Below are positions 8,562 to 17,686 of a stretch of 64,000 bases of DNA, piece by piece (the first letter of the stretch is position 1; every line of letters starts with the position of its first letter). Source of the DNA: Helicobacter sp. MIT 05-5293 (GTDB lineage Bacteria; Campylobacterota; Campylobacteria; Campylobacterales; Helicobacteraceae); assembly GCF_000765665.2 (NCBI RefSeq), contig NZ_JROZ02000002.1, positions 309,691 through 373,690 of the forward strand, given 5' to 3'. The position numbers and the translations under genes are program-made. The notes beneath the pieces are model-generated. The model saw only the letters and a program-made list of their open reading frames with translations. It searched no databases and was not told where the DNA came from.

Positions 8562-9767
8562 ATGAGATTTTTTGTATTAGGGAATATTAATGCAGGGAAA
8601 AGCCATTTTAGTAGGATTTTACAAAAGCGGCTTTTTGATATGGGGGTGGTATATAAAGTGCTAAGTATTGATGAGTTTCGCAAAAAATATGCCAAAGGCG
8701 ACAGGGAATCTGAGTCGTTTGCTCAAGATATGTTTATAAAAGCGGTGCGTAAAACCCATAATGCCATTGTAGAAATGGTGGGTTTTGGGGATTTAGGTGA
8801 GAAAATGATGAGGGCTTTGAGGGATTATGTGATTGTGGTATTTTATGTGAATACCTCACTTGAAATCTGTCTGCAAAGGATAGAATCTAAGATCAATGTG
8901 TATAGGAAGATACCCTATATAGAGGGGGTAGAGCGTATCCATAAAAGCATAAAGATGCTTGATGGGACTTTTAAAGCAGGAGAGCTACAGAAGCAATGGA
9001 GTGCTTTAAGTTTAAAGATATATGAGCTTACAAATGAAATATGCCAAAAGGAGGTATTTTGGCGGGGTGTGCCGCTTTTGCATTATCAGGCTTTAAGTGA
9101 TGTGATAGTGAGCTTGAAGTCAAAGGGTTATAAAAAGCTTGTGGCTTTTGGAGGATTAGGCAGAGGAGAGTTAAGCAAGTATTCGGATTTGGATTTGATA
9201 TTGATCACAAGAGTGCCTATCAGTCAAATAGCAAGGGTGATAGAGAAGTGCATAAAACCTTCTTATATGGATATTTTGGGGGAGAAAATTATTTTTAATC
9301 ATTGTTCTTGTATGATTGAACTTGTGTGCGTGAGAGCATTTAGTCAATATGTGAAATATTATGAGGGATCAAAGATCAAAGATATACAAAGAAGCATTTT
9401 GCTAGGCAGGGAAGAGGGTAGAGTTTTGAACGAAATAAAAAAGAGCTTAAAGCATTTTGTGCCAGAAGCGATAAATGTACAAAGTTGTATGCAAAAAGTA
9501 AGGTATTATTTAGTGATGCTTGAAAAATCGCAAAAAGAGAGAGATGAATTTCGCTTTTTCTTTTTTAATAACCTCATACTTGATAACCTCATGAGAATCT
9601 TGTGTTTAAAAGAGGGGGTTAGAGAGTATCTTTATTGCCCTAAAAAGACCAATTACATCATAGAGAAGTATAAAATTGCAGATTTAATTTATATAATCAA
9701 AAATGACAAAGTAAAACATCTACAAAAACTTCTTCATTTTATAGAACGTCAATGCCAAAAAGTGTAA
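8562..9767 (+). CDS. P-loop kinase fused to a GlnD-type nucleotidyltransferase
   Basis: A 401-residue fusion. The N-terminal half is a P-loop small-molecule kinase: Walker A GNINAGKS at residues 7-14, then a SIDEFR acidic site and an FYVNTSLEICLQRI segment typical of shikimate/adenylylsulfate/zeta-like kinases. From ~190 comes a nucleotidyltransferase site GGLGRGELSKYSDLDLILI with the G(G/S)-x9-D-x-D metal-binding pattern, closest in style to GlnD (DUF294). The last ~120 residues are helical. AGGAGG precedes the ATG and the gap to the phosphatase gene is 15 bases, so it closes the operon. A kinase plus nucleotidyltransferase could make a nucleotide-activated intermediate for the upstream glycosyltransferase. 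That link is inference. Confidence 0.78.
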   Translation: MRFFVLGNINAGKSHFSRILQKRLFDMGVVYKVLSIDEFRKKYAKGDRESESFAQDMFIKAVRKTHNAIVEMVGFGDLGEKMMRALRDYVIVVFYVNTSLEICLQRIESKINVYRKIPYIEGVERIHKSIKMLDGTFKAGELQKQWSALSLKIYELTNEICQKEVFWRGVPLLHYQALSDVIVSLKSKGYKKLVAFGGLGRGELSKYSDLDLILITRVPISQIARVIEKCIKPSYMDILGEKIIFNHCSCMIELVCVRAFSQYVKYYEGSKIKDIQRSILLGREEGRVLNEIKKSLKHFVPEAINVQSCMQKVRYYLVMLEKSQKERDEFRFFFFNNLILDNLMRILCLKEGVREYLYCPKKTNYIIEKYKIADLIYIIKNDKVKHLQKLLHFIERQCQKV

Positions 9768-9858
9768 TGGAAGCATGATTAAGATTTTTATAACATATAT
9801 TTTATAAAGATTTTAAGTTTAACCTCTGCTCCCACCCTTATGTGGAGGAAGAGAGATA

Positions 9859-10350
9859 CTAAAAAGTGCGTTTGAGGAGATTTTCAACGCGTAAAATAGT
9901 AATCAATCGGTCTTCTCTTTTACCGATTCCTTGTAGAAGATTTTGATTTTCATTGAAAGATTCTGGAATAGGATCAATCTCATTTTCGGGGATTCTCACT
10001 GAACCCGTAAGCTTATCGATTAAGAATCCTATAGTTTCATCACCTTGGCTGATGATTAAAAATCGTGTATCTTCATCTTGCTTGATAGCAGGTAAGCCAA
10101 ATTTTAATCGCATATTGATTAAGGGCATAACCGTCCCACGCATATTAAATACACCCAACACATAATCAGGCACTGCAGGGACGCGTGTATATTCGATAGG
10201 CTTGATGACTTCTTTGACATTTAAAATAGGCACAGCAAACTCTTCATTACCAATCATAAAACCAATAATATGGAGAGTTTCTTCTACAGGAACATTAGAA
10301 TCTTTGCCTTCTTGTTGTTTTTCAAGAACCTCTTTTAATTTATCACTCAT
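9859..10350 (-). CDS. cheW: Chemotaxis coupling protein CheW
   Basis: CheW links chemoreceptors to the CheA kinase at the cytoplasmic face of the membrane. The 163-residue protein carries a complete CheW domain, with IGFMIGNEEFAVPI at the start, the VLGVFNMRGTVMPLINMR core and a C-terminal ITILRVENLL. The ATG is 2 bases after the cheA stop, so the two are translated together. Gene order cheV-cheAY-cheW matches HP0393-HP0391 of H. pylori. Confidence 0.95.
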   Translation of the reverse strand: MSDKLKEVLEKQQEGKDSNVPVEETLHIIGFMIGNEEFAVPILNVKEVIKPIEYTRVPAVPDYVLGVFNMRGTVMPLINMRLKFGLPAIKQDEDTRFLIISQGDETIGFLIDKLTGSVRIPENEIDPIPESFNENQNLLQGIGKREDRLITILRVENLLKRTF

Positions 10351-10352
10351 TT

Positions 10353-12740
10353 TTATTCTCCATCAATTGTTAGATTAATATTTCTTTTGACGACATTCAC
10401 CAAATATTCAGGAGTATAGGGCTTGGTGATGTATTCTGTCATACCTGATTCTACGCCTCGCATACGGTCGGTTTTGCTGTTTCGACTTGTAACAGCAATC
10501 AGTGGTAAGTTTTTGAATTTATTGTATTTACGCACCTCTGAAGCAAAAGTATAACCGTCCATTTTTGGCATCTCAATATCTACAAGCACAGCATCAAGCT
10601 GCTTATCGCCATTTTTGACAATATCTAGTCCATCTAATCCATTAGCAGCCTCAAGCACCGTAACACCTAAAGTTTTAAGACATTTTTTCATAATTGCCCT
10701 ATCGGTGTTGCTATCGTCAATTGCAAGCACAACATAATCACTAGGTGAATTTTTGGTTTTTGCAGTAGCATTGTCGTCAATCATCTTCGTGATATTTACT
10801 TTGACTTCTTTTGCCATTTCCATCATTGCTGCGACATCTACAATCATTGTGATTTTTCCATCACCGCGCACAGTTGCCCCAGCGATACCTTCTGTCCCTT
10901 TGAGGTAGTAACCTAAAGATTTAATAACTACTTCTTCTTGCCCTACGAGGTAATCCACAATCACACCCATTTTTTGCTCTGCCAAACCGATGATAACTAC
11001 ATACACTTCATTGGTGCTTTCTAAAATTGAATCGACCTTAAAGATGTCTGCTAATCTCACGATAGGAAGCACTTCATCACGTAGCCTTAATACACTTTTT
11101 CCATCAACGGTGTAAATCTCATCTTGGCTTACTCTCACGGTTTCAATGACTGATGAAAGTGGAATAGCATAATATTCCTCTTGTGCAGCCACAAGTAAAG
11201 CTTGAATAATCGCAAGAGTGAGAGGGATTTTGAGCTTTTGAGTTGTGCCTACACCTTTTTCAGATTCTATATCAATGATACCATTGAGTTTTTCGATATT
11301 GGTTTTAACCACATCCATTCCCACACCGCGTCCGGATACATTAGTAATAGCGGCTGCTGTAGAGAATCCGGGTTTAAAGATAATGCCAAACGCTTCTTTA
11401 TCGCTCATTGTGTCTGCTTCGCGTTCGCTGATTAACCCTTTTTCAACAGCTTTGTGTCTAAGCATATCAGCATCAAGCCCTTTACCATCATCGGAAATCT
11501 CAATAACAATATGATTTCCTTCGTTGTAAGCTTTGAGATTCACGGTTCCCATTTCAGGTTTTCCAGCAGCAACACGATCTTCCGGTTTTTCTACCCCATG
11601 GTCGCAAGAGTTTCGGATAATATGCACTAAAGGATCGCCGATTTCTTCAACGATAGATTTGTCAAGTTCTGTTTCTTCACCGCTGATAACTAAATCAATG
11701 TTCTTGCCCAATTCACGCGACAAATCACGCACCATTCTTGGGAATTTATTAAATACTTTTCCGACAGGCTGCATACGCGTTTTCATCACCGCAAGCTGAA
11801 CATCTGTGGTTACAGAAGAAATTGAAGCCACGACTTGGTTGAGCTCTTCGAGGAATTTTTCACCATCATATCGTTCTTGGACATCACCATAAATTTTAAT
11901 CAATCTGTTCTTGCCTAGCACAAGCTCACCGATAAGATTCATAAGGTGGTCAAGTCGTTTGACATCAACTCTCACAGTTTGTTCAACATTGGCAGCAGGT
12001 GCTTTTTCTCCACTTTCAGCTTTTTTTGCAGGTTTTGCTGCAGGTTTTGGCGTAGGTTTCGGTGCAGCTGCTGCTGGTTTATTTTCAGGTTCTGGTGCTT
12101 TAGGAGCTTGGACAGGGTGTGCGCTTCCATCAGCTTTGTGTGCCGCTCGAGCTTGTTTGTCAGCTTCTTGTCGTTTTTTGAGTAGTCTTTCAATTTCAGC
12201 TTCGACTTGTTCCGGACTCATCTTAGAATAATCGATTTCAGGTTCATCAGCTAGAGGATTGCTTGCAACAGCAGCCGCCTCTGCTGCGGGGGGAGCTTCA
12301 TTTTGAGCTGCAGGAGTAGGAGTTGATTCTGGAATGACTTCAAGTGCTCCTCCTGTGGAAATGGCTTGAAGTTTTGTAACAGTATCGTCAATTTCAATGC
12401 CACTATTTGCGTCTGTGCCACTATCTCTAATTGCTGTTAAGAGAGCCTTCATCAAATCCACAGAATGTAGAACAACATCCATTACATCAGGTGTGATTTT
12501 GAGCTCATCACGGCGAGCTTTGTTGAGAACATCTTCCATATTATGTGTAAGACGAGTGAGAATATCAAAGTTTAAAAATGAACTTGAACCTTTGATAGTA
12601 TGCGCAACACGAAAAATCCTATTTAATAAATCTAAATCTTCGGGATTATTTTCTAGCTCAACCAAGTCTTGATCAAGCTGTTCAATCATTTCAAAAGCTT
12701 CCACAAGGAAGTCTTCCATTATCTCTTGCATATCATCCAT
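10353..12740 (-). CDS. cheA: Chemotaxis histidine kinase CheA with C-terminal receiver domain (CheAY)
   Basis: The central kinase of chemotaxis, 795 residues. In order: an Hpt domain with the phosphorylated histidine in AHTIKGSSSF near residue 48, a Pro/Ala/Lys-rich linker around 140-250, the dimerisation helix, the ATPase core (IIRNSCDHGVEKPED and DDGKGLDAD), a CheW-like regulatory domain, and a receiver domain from ~670 with VLAIDDSN and the acceptor aspartate in LVDIEMPKMDG. The fused receiver is typical of Helicobacter and Campylobacter and may act as a phosphate sink. AGGA precedes the ATG. The gene lies 46 bases after cheV. Confidence 0.96.
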   Translation of the reverse strand: MDDMQEIMEDFLVEAFEMIEQLDQDLVELENNPEDLDLLNRIFRVAHTIKGSSSFLNFDILTRLTHNMEDVLNKARRDELKITPDVMDVVLHSVDLMKALLTAIRDSGTDANSGIEIDDTVTKLQAISTGGALEVIPESTPTPAAQNEAPPAAEAAAVASNPLADEPEIDYSKMSPEQVEAEIERLLKKRQEADKQARAAHKADGSAHPVQAPKAPEPENKPAAAAPKPTPKPAAKPAKKAESGEKAPAANVEQTVRVDVKRLDHLMNLIGELVLGKNRLIKIYGDVQERYDGEKFLEELNQVVASISSVTTDVQLAVMKTRMQPVGKVFNKFPRMVRDLSRELGKNIDLVISGEETELDKSIVEEIGDPLVHIIRNSCDHGVEKPEDRVAAGKPEMGTVNLKAYNEGNHIVIEISDDGKGLDADMLRHKAVEKGLISEREADTMSDKEAFGIIFKPGFSTAAAITNVSGRGVGMDVVKTNIEKLNGIIDIESEKGVGTTQKLKIPLTLAIIQALLVAAQEEYYAIPLSSVIETVRVSQDEIYTVDGKSVLRLRDEVLPIVRLADIFKVDSILESTNEVYVVIIGLAEQKMGVIVDYLVGQEEVVIKSLGYYLKGTEGIAGATVRGDGKITMIVDVAAMMEMAKEVKVNITKMIDDNATAKTKNSPSDYVVLAIDDSNTDRAIMKKCLKTLGVTVLEAANGLDGLDIVKNGDKQLDAVLVDIEMPKMDGYTFASEVRKYNKFKNLPLIAVTSRNSKTDRMRGVESGMTEYITKPYTPEYLVNVVKRNINLTIDGE

Positions 12741-12786
12741 TGTTAAATCCTCTCACAAATTTAATTTCTATAAAGTATTTTACTAT

Positions 12787-13734
12787 TTATTTTGATAAAA
12801 TTCTAGTGATTTCATCATAAAATAGTTTTGCATCAAATTTCACAAGATAGGCTTCAGCCCCTAATTTTTCTCCTTTTTCTGCACTGATTTTATCACTGAT
12901 TGAAGAGTTGAAAATAATAGGAATTTGGCTGAATCGTGCGTCATTTTTTACTTGTGCAGCGAAATGAAAGCCGTCCATTTTGGGCATCTCAATATCAGAA
13001 ATAATAAGTTTGAGATTGTTTCCAATATCATTTCCCCAATTTTCATAAAGTTGTTCAAGTCTTCTTAACCCATTTTCTCCATCATTGGCTTCTATCACAT
13101 TAAATCCAATCTCACTCATTGTATTTCTAAGAAGTTTTCTTGCAATCAAACTATCATCGACAATGAGCACAGAGCCTTCGAATTTTTTTGCAGGTTTAAA
13201 TTGTTCAATGTCTGCATTTGCACCATTAGGTGTGTAAAAATCTAAATCATCAATAATGCCTTCTAAGTCTAAGATAAGCAATGTCCGATCATTTTCAATC
13301 TTCGTTGTGCCAGTGATTTTACCTCTTTGATCTTCATTACTTAAGCTAAACATTGCAGATTCTATATTTGCCCAGCTGATGCGTCTTAATCGTCTTGTAG
13401 CATGGACAACAAAACCGAGTTTTTTATTGTTAAATTCTGTAACAATAACTTTTTTGTTTTGTGCCATTTCGTCTTTGGGTTTGATGTTCATCCATTTTGC
13501 CAAGTCAATCAAAGGCAATATTTCTCCGCGTAAGTCAAACATTCCAAGTAAATAATCAGGGCTTCCCGGGGATTCAAAAATTGCATCAGGATAAGCATTG
13601 ATACCCTCAACTTTAGCGACATTGATTCCATAAACGCCTTCGTAGGTTTCTCCATCTTTGTCTTCATAGATTCTGAAATCTACTAATTCCATTTCATTAT
13701 TTGCTATGGTATCAATTTTCTCTGTTTTTAGCAC
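12787..13734 (-). CDS. cheV: Chemotaxis protein CheV (CheW domain plus receiver)
   Basis: A 315-residue coupling protein with an N-terminal CheW domain (PDYLLGMFDLRGEILPLIDL) and a C-terminal receiver (VLIVDDS, acceptor Asp in ISDIEMPKMDGF). It allows phosphorylation-dependent tuning of receptor coupling. The position next to cheA matches cheV3 of H. pylori. Translation starts at GTG 13734, 5 bases after GAGGAG. The start lies inside the last codons of the phosphoesterase gene (7-base overlap), so the two are coupled. Confidence 0.93.
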   Translation of the reverse strand: MLKTEKIDTIANNEMELVDFRIYEDKDGETYEGVYGINVAKVEGINAYPDAIFESPGSPDYLLGMFDLRGEILPLIDLAKWMNIKPKDEMAQNKKVIVTEFNNKKLGFVVHATRRLRRISWANIESAMFSLSNEDQRGKITGTTKIENDRTLLILDLEGIIDDLDFYTPNGANADIEQFKPAKKFEGSVLIVDDSLIARKLLRNTMSEIGFNVIEANDGENGLRRLEQLYENWGNDIGNNLKLIISDIEMPKMDGFHFAAQVKNDARFSQIPIIFNSSISDKISAEKGEKLGAEAYLVKFDAKLFYDEITRILSK

Positions 13735-14585
13735 ATTTTCTCCTCTTTATAAAGATGAGTGGATTTTTTTCGTATGGATTGTATAGCAAAAATGCTTCCA
13801 TTAAAATAAAATGAGGGCAAAGAAATATAGAGACTTTGGCAAGAAGTGTGAATCTGTCCTAAGTGAAAATGCCCTTCAATAATTATATCGGGATATTCCC
13901 ATTGGTGAATTAACGCATAATTTTGATAGGCTTGAATGCGTTTTTGAGCAAAGGGCATAAATTCTATTTGCCCAGAATGTATATTTTTTTGGTTAATTTT
14001 ATGTGCGACAAATGTATAAAGATTACCAAAAGTTACACTATCAGCTAAATTAAGTGCATAGAGGCTTAATCGTGCGCTTATCGTGCGGATATATATCTCA
14101 TATTTTCTCCCCAAGAAACAATCCCCATGTGCTATCAGAATCCGTTTCCTTTCGTGATTAAGGATATACTGAAAAGGTTTAGGTTGAGATTTGCGAGGGA
14201 CAAAATTGACTTTGGATAAACGCGAATGAAGTGCTGATAAACCAAAGTCGTGATTACCTTCAAACCACCACACTTCACACTTCACACTTAAAGCAGCAAT
14301 AGATTCAAGCAAAATTTCATTAGCCTTGATACTCGAAGAGAGATAACCTACTAAAATGTGGGCAATATCACCCATTAAAAAAACTTGTGAGGGAGGATTA
14401 GGCAAAAGAGATTCTAAAAAAAGTGGTAAAGATGGGGGTAGAAATGCAGAAGATTCTGTTTTTTTTTCATTATGAGAATCCAAAGCAGATTCTTTTTTAT
14501 CAGATAGGGGAGCGATATAATGAGAATCTGCGATAAAAATTGCATCATCAGCGATATATGGGGCATTTTCCCATAGGTTTTGCAT
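13728..14585 (-). CDS. Calcineurin-like phosphoesterase (LpxH-like)
   Basis: A 285-residue metallophosphoesterase. The five metal-binding blocks are visible: IADSH (DxH) near 20, FLMGD, GNHD near 115, IAHGD near 155 and GHFH near 236. The arrangement resembles UDP-2,3-diacylglucosamine hydrolase of lipid A synthesis, and a homologue sits at this place (HP0394) in H. pylori, but the assignment to LpxH is not certain. A nine-residue A tract in the coding strand near 14459 makes a slippage-prone spot. It starts 14 bases after argC and overlaps cheV, so a metabolic gene feeds directly into the chemotaxis genes. Confidence 0.75.
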   Translation of the reverse strand: MQNLWENAPYIADDAIFIADSHYIAPLSDKKESALDSHNEKKTESSAFLPPSLPLFLESLLPNPPSQVFLMGDIAHILVGYLSSSIKANEILLESIAALSVKCEVWWFEGNHDFGLSALHSRLSKVNFVPRKSQPKPFQYILNHERKRILIAHGDCFLGRKYEIYIRTISARLSLYALNLADSVTFGNLYTFVAHKINQKNIHSGQIEFMPFAQKRIQAYQNYALIHQWEYPDIIIEGHFHLGQIHTSCQSLYISLPSFYFNGSIFAIQSIRKKSTHLYKEEKMC

Positions 14586-14599
14586 AGCGTTAATATCTC

Positions 14600-15625
14600 C
14601 TAGAAGATGCCATAAGGTGTGCGAGGTATGCCAAGATTTTCATCTAATCCGCACATAAGATTAGCGTTTAGAAGGGCTTGTGAGCTTGCCCCACGCATTA
14701 AATTATCAATTGATGAATTGACATAAAGGCTTTTACCGCGTGTTTGAGCAAAAATATCACAAAAATTACTCCCAGCGACACTTGATATATCGACAGGATT
14801 CTCACGGATTCTGATAAATGAATGCGCTCTGTAAGTATTTTTGAGAATCTCTAGCGCATCAGAGGAAGACATTGCTTGTTTGAGATGAGCAAAAACACTC
14901 ACAAGCATACCTCTTGTTAAGGGCGTGAGATGAGGGACGAATTGAACTTGTAACGCTTTATGTCCGAGAATCTCACATTTTTCTTCGATTTCGATTTGGT
15001 GTCGGTGCGTCAAGGGCGAGTAACTGAAAAGATTTTCATTAATATGAGGATAATGTGTGTTGTTTGTCAGCCCTTTTCCTGCGCCACTCACACCACTTTT
15101 GGCATCGACAAACACACCGCATTCTTCATCAATATAATCCACAAAAGGTAAAAGTGCTAAAAGTGTAGCAGTAGGATAACAGCCCGGATTAGCAATCAAT
15201 GTCGCTTTTTTGATTGCTTCTTTATTATATTCTGGCAACCCATATACAGCGTGTGCGAGATTCTCTTGGTCTTGATGCACACAATAATAGCGCGCATAGT
15301 TATCCGCACTCAATCGATAATCAGCCGAGAGATCAACGACCTTTGTCCCCGATGCTAAAAGCGTTTTAGCCATATTCATAGCTTCTTTGTGTGGGAGTGC
15401 GAGAAAGACTAATCCGCACATTTGAGAAGCGACTTTCGCGTCAGCTTTTTGCACTTCAAGATCGCAGATTCCGCATAAACCTTTGTGAATCTCATCAATG
15501 CGACATACTCCTTGTGTGTTGGCAAGGTAGCAGACTTTGAAAACGGGGTGTGCTAATAAAAGTTTCAAAAGCTCCAAGCCTGTATAGCCGCTTACACCAA
15601 TGATACCGACAGAAATTTGTTTCAT
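14600..15625 (-). CDS. argC: N-acetyl-gamma-glutamyl-phosphate reductase ArgC
   Basis: NADPH-dependent reductase of the third step of arginine biosynthesis. The N-terminal GVSGYTGLELLKLL binds the nucleotide, and the catalytic cysteine is in IANPGCYPTATLL near residue 147. VSGAGKGLT and HRHQIEIE are further family blocks. At 341 residues it is the normal length. It lies 33 bases downstream of pepD in the same direction. Confidence 0.95.
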   Translation of the reverse strand: MKQISVGIIGVSGYTGLELLKLLLAHPVFKVCYLANTQGVCRIDEIHKGLCGICDLEVQKADAKVASQMCGLVFLALPHKEAMNMAKTLLASGTKVVDLSADYRLSADNYARYYCVHQDQENLAHAVYGLPEYNKEAIKKATLIANPGCYPTATLLALLPFVDYIDEECGVFVDAKSGVSGAGKGLTNNTHYPHINENLFSYSPLTHRHQIEIEEKCEILGHKALQVQFVPHLTPLTRGMLVSVFAHLKQAMSSSDALEILKNTYRAHSFIRIRENPVDISSVAGSNFCDIFAQTRGKSLYVNSSIDNLMRGASSQALLNANLMCGLDENLGIPRTPYGIF

Positions 15626-15658
15626 AGCTTAATCCTTGATTTAAGAGTTTAGATTCTG

Positions 15659-17032
15659 TTATTGATAAGATTGCACAAAATTGTGCAGAATCTCGCAAAA
15701 AATATTGAAGCTTTTTATCTCTACACACTCATTGACGCTGTGGGGTGAATGGATTGTCGGTCCTATAGATAACACATCAAGAGGTGCTTTTGAACCTGCT
15801 GCAAGGAGATTCTTTTTAAGTATGCCACCTTCTAATCCCGCGTGAATTTGTGTAATTTTAGGCTGGATAGAATGTTTGGCATAAAGCTCATATAAAAGCG
15901 TGAGTGCAGGGTGATTATCTGCAATGCTTCTTTCCCACGCACTATAGAATCCTTTGTCTTGGACTTTGCATTGAGGGTTGAGATTGGTAGCAGTTGATTT
16001 GATATGTTGAATAAGACGAAGAAGCATCGCATCACTATTAGCGCGTGCCATCATCACCAAGCTTAGATGATTGGTATTTTGTTCTAGTAGAGAGAGATTT
16101 AATGAAGCGAGTGTGCCTTGTGAGTTAAACGCATACACACCGCTATGTAATCCTACCAATAAAGGAATGATTATATTTTGGCGGTAGGCATATGAAAAGT
16201 TTTTAATGGAATCTTGCGTAAGAGGTGTGATAATAAAACGCGCATTGCCAGAGAGAGTAGAGTAGGAGTTTGGCAAAGGTTGAGGGGAAAGAATGACAGA
16301 TTCTAAATGTGTCGGAATGGAGTTGCGTTTTTCTCCTGCTTTAATACTAACAATATAGCTTTGATTCTGATCTAGCCAAAAACCCCACTCGACAATAGGA
16401 TTGTCTTTGTTTTTATGAATCTCAATCCCGCTATGTCCGCCCAAAAATCCTTCTGAAACGATATGATAAATATAAGGGTGTGTGGTGAGAGCAAGGCTAA
16501 TATCTTGTGAAAAAGGTTGCAAGGGAATATCACACTCTATATCAACTCCTCCAGCACAACCTACGACAATATCATTAATATCTTCGCTATCAAGATTCAA
16601 TAAAAGATGTGATTGAATAGGGAGCTTGAGATGATTTGCTCCAATCATACCTACTTCCTCATCATTAGTAAAAAGTAATTCAATATCAGCCACATCAAGA
16701 GCAAGCATACTTGCTACACCCACACCATTATCCGCACCTAAGCTTGAATTATGGGCGCGTAAAACATCGCCTTCTTCACAGACTTGCAAACCTTGATGAT
16801 TGCTAGATTCTCCTACGCATACCATATCATAATGACTTTGTAAGCACACGCGAGGATTGCCTTTTTTGGCATAAATATTTTTAGCCTCGTCAGTTTGGAT
16901 TTCATAACCTTTGTCTTTAAGTGTCGCACAGAGATAAGAAAACATATCTTGTGTGTGAAAGCTGCAATGTGGAATCGCACAGAGTTGTTTAAATTGCTGC
17001 ATTGTTTGATTGGCAAAATCGGGGAGCATCAT
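15659..17032 (-). CDS. pepD: Aminoacyl-histidine dipeptidase PepD (M20C)
   Basis: Zinc dipeptidase of family M20, 457 residues, that cleaves Xaa-His and related dipeptides in the cytoplasm. Metal-site blocks are visible: LQSHYDMV, SLGADNGVG near 95-103, TNDEEVGM with the catalytic Glu, and LDSED. The GGHSGIEIHK block belongs to the lid/dimer domain. It follows the aldolase-like gene by 24 bases. Confidence 0.93.
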   Translation of the reverse strand: MMLPDFANQTMQQFKQLCAIPHCSFHTQDMFSYLCATLKDKGYEIQTDEAKNIYAKKGNPRVCLQSHYDMVCVGESSNHQGLQVCEEGDVLRAHNSSLGADNGVGVASMLALDVADIELLFTNDEEVGMIGANHLKLPIQSHLLLNLDSEDINDIVVGCAGGVDIECDIPLQPFSQDISLALTTHPYIYHIVSEGFLGGHSGIEIHKNKDNPIVEWGFWLDQNQSYIVSIKAGEKRNSIPTHLESVILSPQPLPNSYSTLSGNARFIITPLTQDSIKNFSYAYRQNIIIPLLVGLHSGVYAFNSQGTLASLNLSLLEQNTNHLSLVMMARANSDAMLLRLIQHIKSTATNLNPQCKVQDKGFYSAWERSIADNHPALTLLYELYAKHSIQPKITQIHAGLEGGILKKNLLAAGSKAPLDVLSIGPTIHSPHSVNECVEIKSFNIFCEILHNFVQSYQ

Positions 17033-17056
17033 TAAGCCTCCTTTGAATACGAGAAA

Positions 17057-17686
17057 TTAAATATCATATTTGTTGCTTGTTGTGAAAATTTCGCCCAGTT
17101 CGGCATTATAATGAAGAATTTTACAAGAATTTTCGATTAAAGCGACTATTTTTGCGAGGGTATAAATATCACGCGCATAGACATAAATCCCATAACCTTT
17201 GATAATCATATAAGGCGAAGTGTGTTCGTTTAAATATCGTGGAATATCGGTTATGGCTCGATCTGACCAAGTCTCATAATCCTTAGGGTCAAAGATTTCG
17301 ATACGGGGTGCAAGAAACTTGTATCCAAAATAATCTTTTGGCTCTAGCACATTATGTTTTAATGAATAGGAGATAGTATAAGGCGGCATTGCATAAGCGA
17401 TAAATTTTGCTTCGGAAAAATGCCCATAAATGCTTGAGTGAATCGGTGCATGCAGGCTTGCTTCATTCCAACGATAGTCTTGTTTTTGATAAAGCATAAT
17501 CATAGAATCTTCAGTGATATTATCAAATATAGCTTGCTGTTTGTTGATAACAAAGCGATTTTTGGAGATTCTCGCCGAGATTGATCCGTGGAAAATGCCA
17601 AAGAAATTCTTTCGGAACATTGAAAGAGAAATGGTTGCTATATTTGAAATGAGTTCAGCACTGACTTCATGGGTATGTATATTCAT
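17057..17686 (-). CDS. Class II aldolase/adducin-family protein lacking the zinc histidines
   Basis: A 209-residue protein with the class II aldolase fold. FHGSISARI near 33-41 matches the GNxSxR phosphate loop, and LHAPIHSSIY fits the helix before the metal site. Where active members read VVHTHPPYAT this protein reads IAYAMPPYTI, and where they read NHGVVV it reads KGYGIYV. All three zinc histidines are therefore replaced (Tyr, Met, Tyr) and aldolase chemistry is unlikely. It starts a seven-gene minus-strand run. A TAAAAT -10 on the minus strand at 17693-17698 is so close to the ATG that the message may be leaderless. Confidence 0.75.
   Translation of the reverse strand: MNIHTHEVSAELISNIATISLSMFRKNFFGIFHGSISARISKNRFVINKQQAIFDNITEDSMIMLYQKQDYRWNEASLHAPIHSSIYGHFSEAKFIAYAMPPYTISYSLKHNVLEPKDYFGYKFLAPRIEIFDPKDYETWSDRAITDIPRYLNEHTSPYMIIKGYGIYVYARDIYTLAKIVALIENSCKILHYNAELGEIFTTSNKYDI

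Noticed and set aside
11911..12231. 106-codon plus-strand frame opposite cheA
   Set aside because: It mirrors the low-complexity Pro/Ala/Lys linker of CheA and has no translation signal.
14459..14467. A9/T9 run in the LpxH-like gene as a phase switch
   Set aside because: Poly-A of this length is common in AT-rich DNA and the gene is likely needed; kept only as a note.
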